A DNA stretch of 64,000 nucleotides, taken from positions 21,533-85,532 of the forward strand of contig JAUMVD010000002.1 of assembly GCA_030530285.1 (NCBI GenBank). The letters run 5' to 3'. The notes beneath the pieces were generated by a model. The model made no database searches, had not been told where the DNA came from, and worked only from the letters and a program-made list of their open reading frames with translations. The position numbers were made by a program, and so were the translations under genes. Every line of letters starts with the position of its first letter. The first letter of the stretch is position 1. The stretch comes from Bacillota bacterium. GTDB lineage: Bacteria; Bacillota; Clostridia; Peptostreptococcales; Anaerovoracaceae. Below are positions 63,308-64,000 of this stretch, piece after piece.

Positions 63308-63823
63308 TTACTTAAATCGTATGGAATTCACCAGTTCATAGAACGCCGCTTCCCGTTCTTTGGAAACAGGCACATCCATCATAACAAGAAACCGTGATCC
63401 GTTGTGTTCGACGGTAAGCTCGAGAGTTTTGTCTTTGGTCCCTTCTACCGCCGCTCTGGTGATATACCCGACTTCACCATCCACATCAATGGTGCGCTCA
63501 TATTCCATGCCCTTCATTTCTTCTTCCAGACTGATATCGCTCGGCGTATCATAAAGCAGATCGACGTTGAGACAGCTCTCCGTCGCATCTTCCTCAGGAC
63601 CTTCCGCGTACTGCATAGTGATGGTCGGTCCGCCAAAACCGGCCTGGCTATTTGACCACTCGAAATACCCATCCGGCACATCGTACTCGATCAAATCTGT
63701 CACAGACGGTCCGCTGTATTCTTCCGGATTGCTTTCGACTGTTTCATTGACGCAGCCGCAAAAGGCCACGATCAATGACAGCATTAATGATATTATTACT
63801 GCAGTGTTTAATTGTTTTTTCAT
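63308..63823 (-). CDS. Small lipoprotein of unknown function
   Basis: The 171-residue protein has a signal peptide ending in a lipobox-like AFCGC, then a compact beta-rich domain. I recognise no family. It lacks a ribosome binding site but starts four bases after the stop of the gene upstream, so it is probably translated by coupling. A stress- or envelope-associated role is possible but not shown. Confidence 0.75.
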   Translation of the reverse strand: MKKQLNTAVIISLMLSLIVAFCGCVNETVESNPEEYSGPSVTDLIEYDVPDGYFEWSNSQAGFGGPTITMQYAEGPEEDATESCLNVDLLYDTPSDISLEEEMKGMEYERTIDVDGEVGYITRAAVEGTKDKTLELTVEHNGSRFLVMMDVPVSKEREAAFYELVNSIRFK

Positions 63824-63827
63824 AGTT

Positions 63828-64000
63828 CTAATTGTTTATCTTTTTGACTATATCTAAAAATTTAATGGCGCATTCCTTCTGATCTTTTAGTCCGGTGAGC
63901 CCTCTGGTGGCCGGAATGATCAGTGTTACCTCCTCGTCTTTGGTCTTGGCGTGATACAGTAAAATTGTAATTAGGTCGTTCATTTTGATATAATCACCGT
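63828..64000 (-). CDS. C-terminal fragment of an unidentified protein (runs off right edge)
   Basis: An open frame enters from the right edge and ends at TAG (63828-63830). It encodes at least 56 residues ending in KKINN, with a hydrophobic segment LITILLYHAK and VTLIIPATRG. There is an internal ATG at about 63983 that could instead be the start. It directly precedes the lipoprotein gene, so the two form an operon. No family is recognised from the fragment. Confidence 0.5.
   Translation of the reverse strand, partial: GDYIKMNDLITILLYHAKTKDEEVTLIIPATRGLTGLKDQKECAIKFLDIVKKINN

Overview
The window reads as chromosomal DNA from an anaerobic, low-to-mid GC Gram-positive bacterium of the Clostridia. 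The case rests on strong AGGAGG-type ribosome binding sites, a Mn2+ (yybP-ykoY) riboswitch, the rplS-rbgA-rnhB gene order, B12-dependent MetH without a reactivation domain, FdhD, two-gene acetolactate synthase sets, and large secreted proteins ending in Ig-like and FN3-like modules. The surface-protein architecture resembles Eubacteriales such as the Anaerovoracaceae; that placement is inference. I see no tRNA, rRNA, CRISPR array, prophage or transposase.

Layout. 1-4.1 kb (minus): an operon for a FecBCD-type metal/cofactor ABC importer with a membrane-anchored surface protein, behind a promoter overlapped by a 20-bp perfect palindrome. 4.3-6.9 kb (minus): SAM methyltransferase, an FdhD-like protein and a DMT exporter. 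7.0-8.7 kb (minus): mntP and terC, two manganese-efflux families, under a Mn2+ riboswitch with a terminator platform. 8.8-10.2 kb (plus): a TyrR-like PAS-AAA+-HTH regulator with a damaged Walker B, probably translated from a leaderless mRNA. 10.2-17.3 kb (minus): sirtuin, MFS permease, glutamine synthetase, zinc-ribbon membrane protein, MetH, DJ-1/PfpI protein and a minimal metalloprotease. 17.3-21.7 kb (minus): two tandem paralogous secreted C1 cysteine proteases, one broken by an in-frame TGA and the other by a one-base frameshift. 21.8-30.9 kb (minus): folD, rnhB, rbgA, rplS, a catalytically degenerate XerD-like protein, Nudix, proC, a YprB-like exonuclease, thioredoxin, rhodanese, hotdog thioesterase, flavodoxin-like protein and ilvE. 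31.0-38.4 kb: two complete acetolactate synthases in divergent operons, ilvBN-ilvE (minus) and ilvBNCD (plus).

38.6-52.9 kb holds the most unusual content. Twelve minus-strand genes in two adjacent transcription units encode two PP2C phosphatases, a transmembrane Ser/Thr kinase, three FHA proteins (one fused to a TIR domain, one fused to an ABC-2 exporter, one with a DUF5684-like membrane domain), an ECF sigma factor, a STAS protein, a 58-residue leader-like peptide, and a paired NHLP-type peptide exporter (C39 peptidase-ABC plus cNMP-like-domain ABC). No peptide-modifying enzyme is present. I interpret this as a phosphorylation-controlled peptide-export and signalling system. The two transcription units are separated by a 196-bp imperfect inverted-repeat element.

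53.0-64.0 kb is a surface-protein island: a membrane-anchored class I glutamine amidotransferase, two CAP-domain proteins, an NlpC/P60-like lipoprotein, and a family of secreted FN3/Ig-like proteins that shows signs of recombination. Two family members share 257 identical bases, one is a doubly deleted remnant, and one has a frameshift in an A6 tract of its signal peptide. Across the window, the broken genes are confined to secreted proteins, while housekeeping genes are intact.
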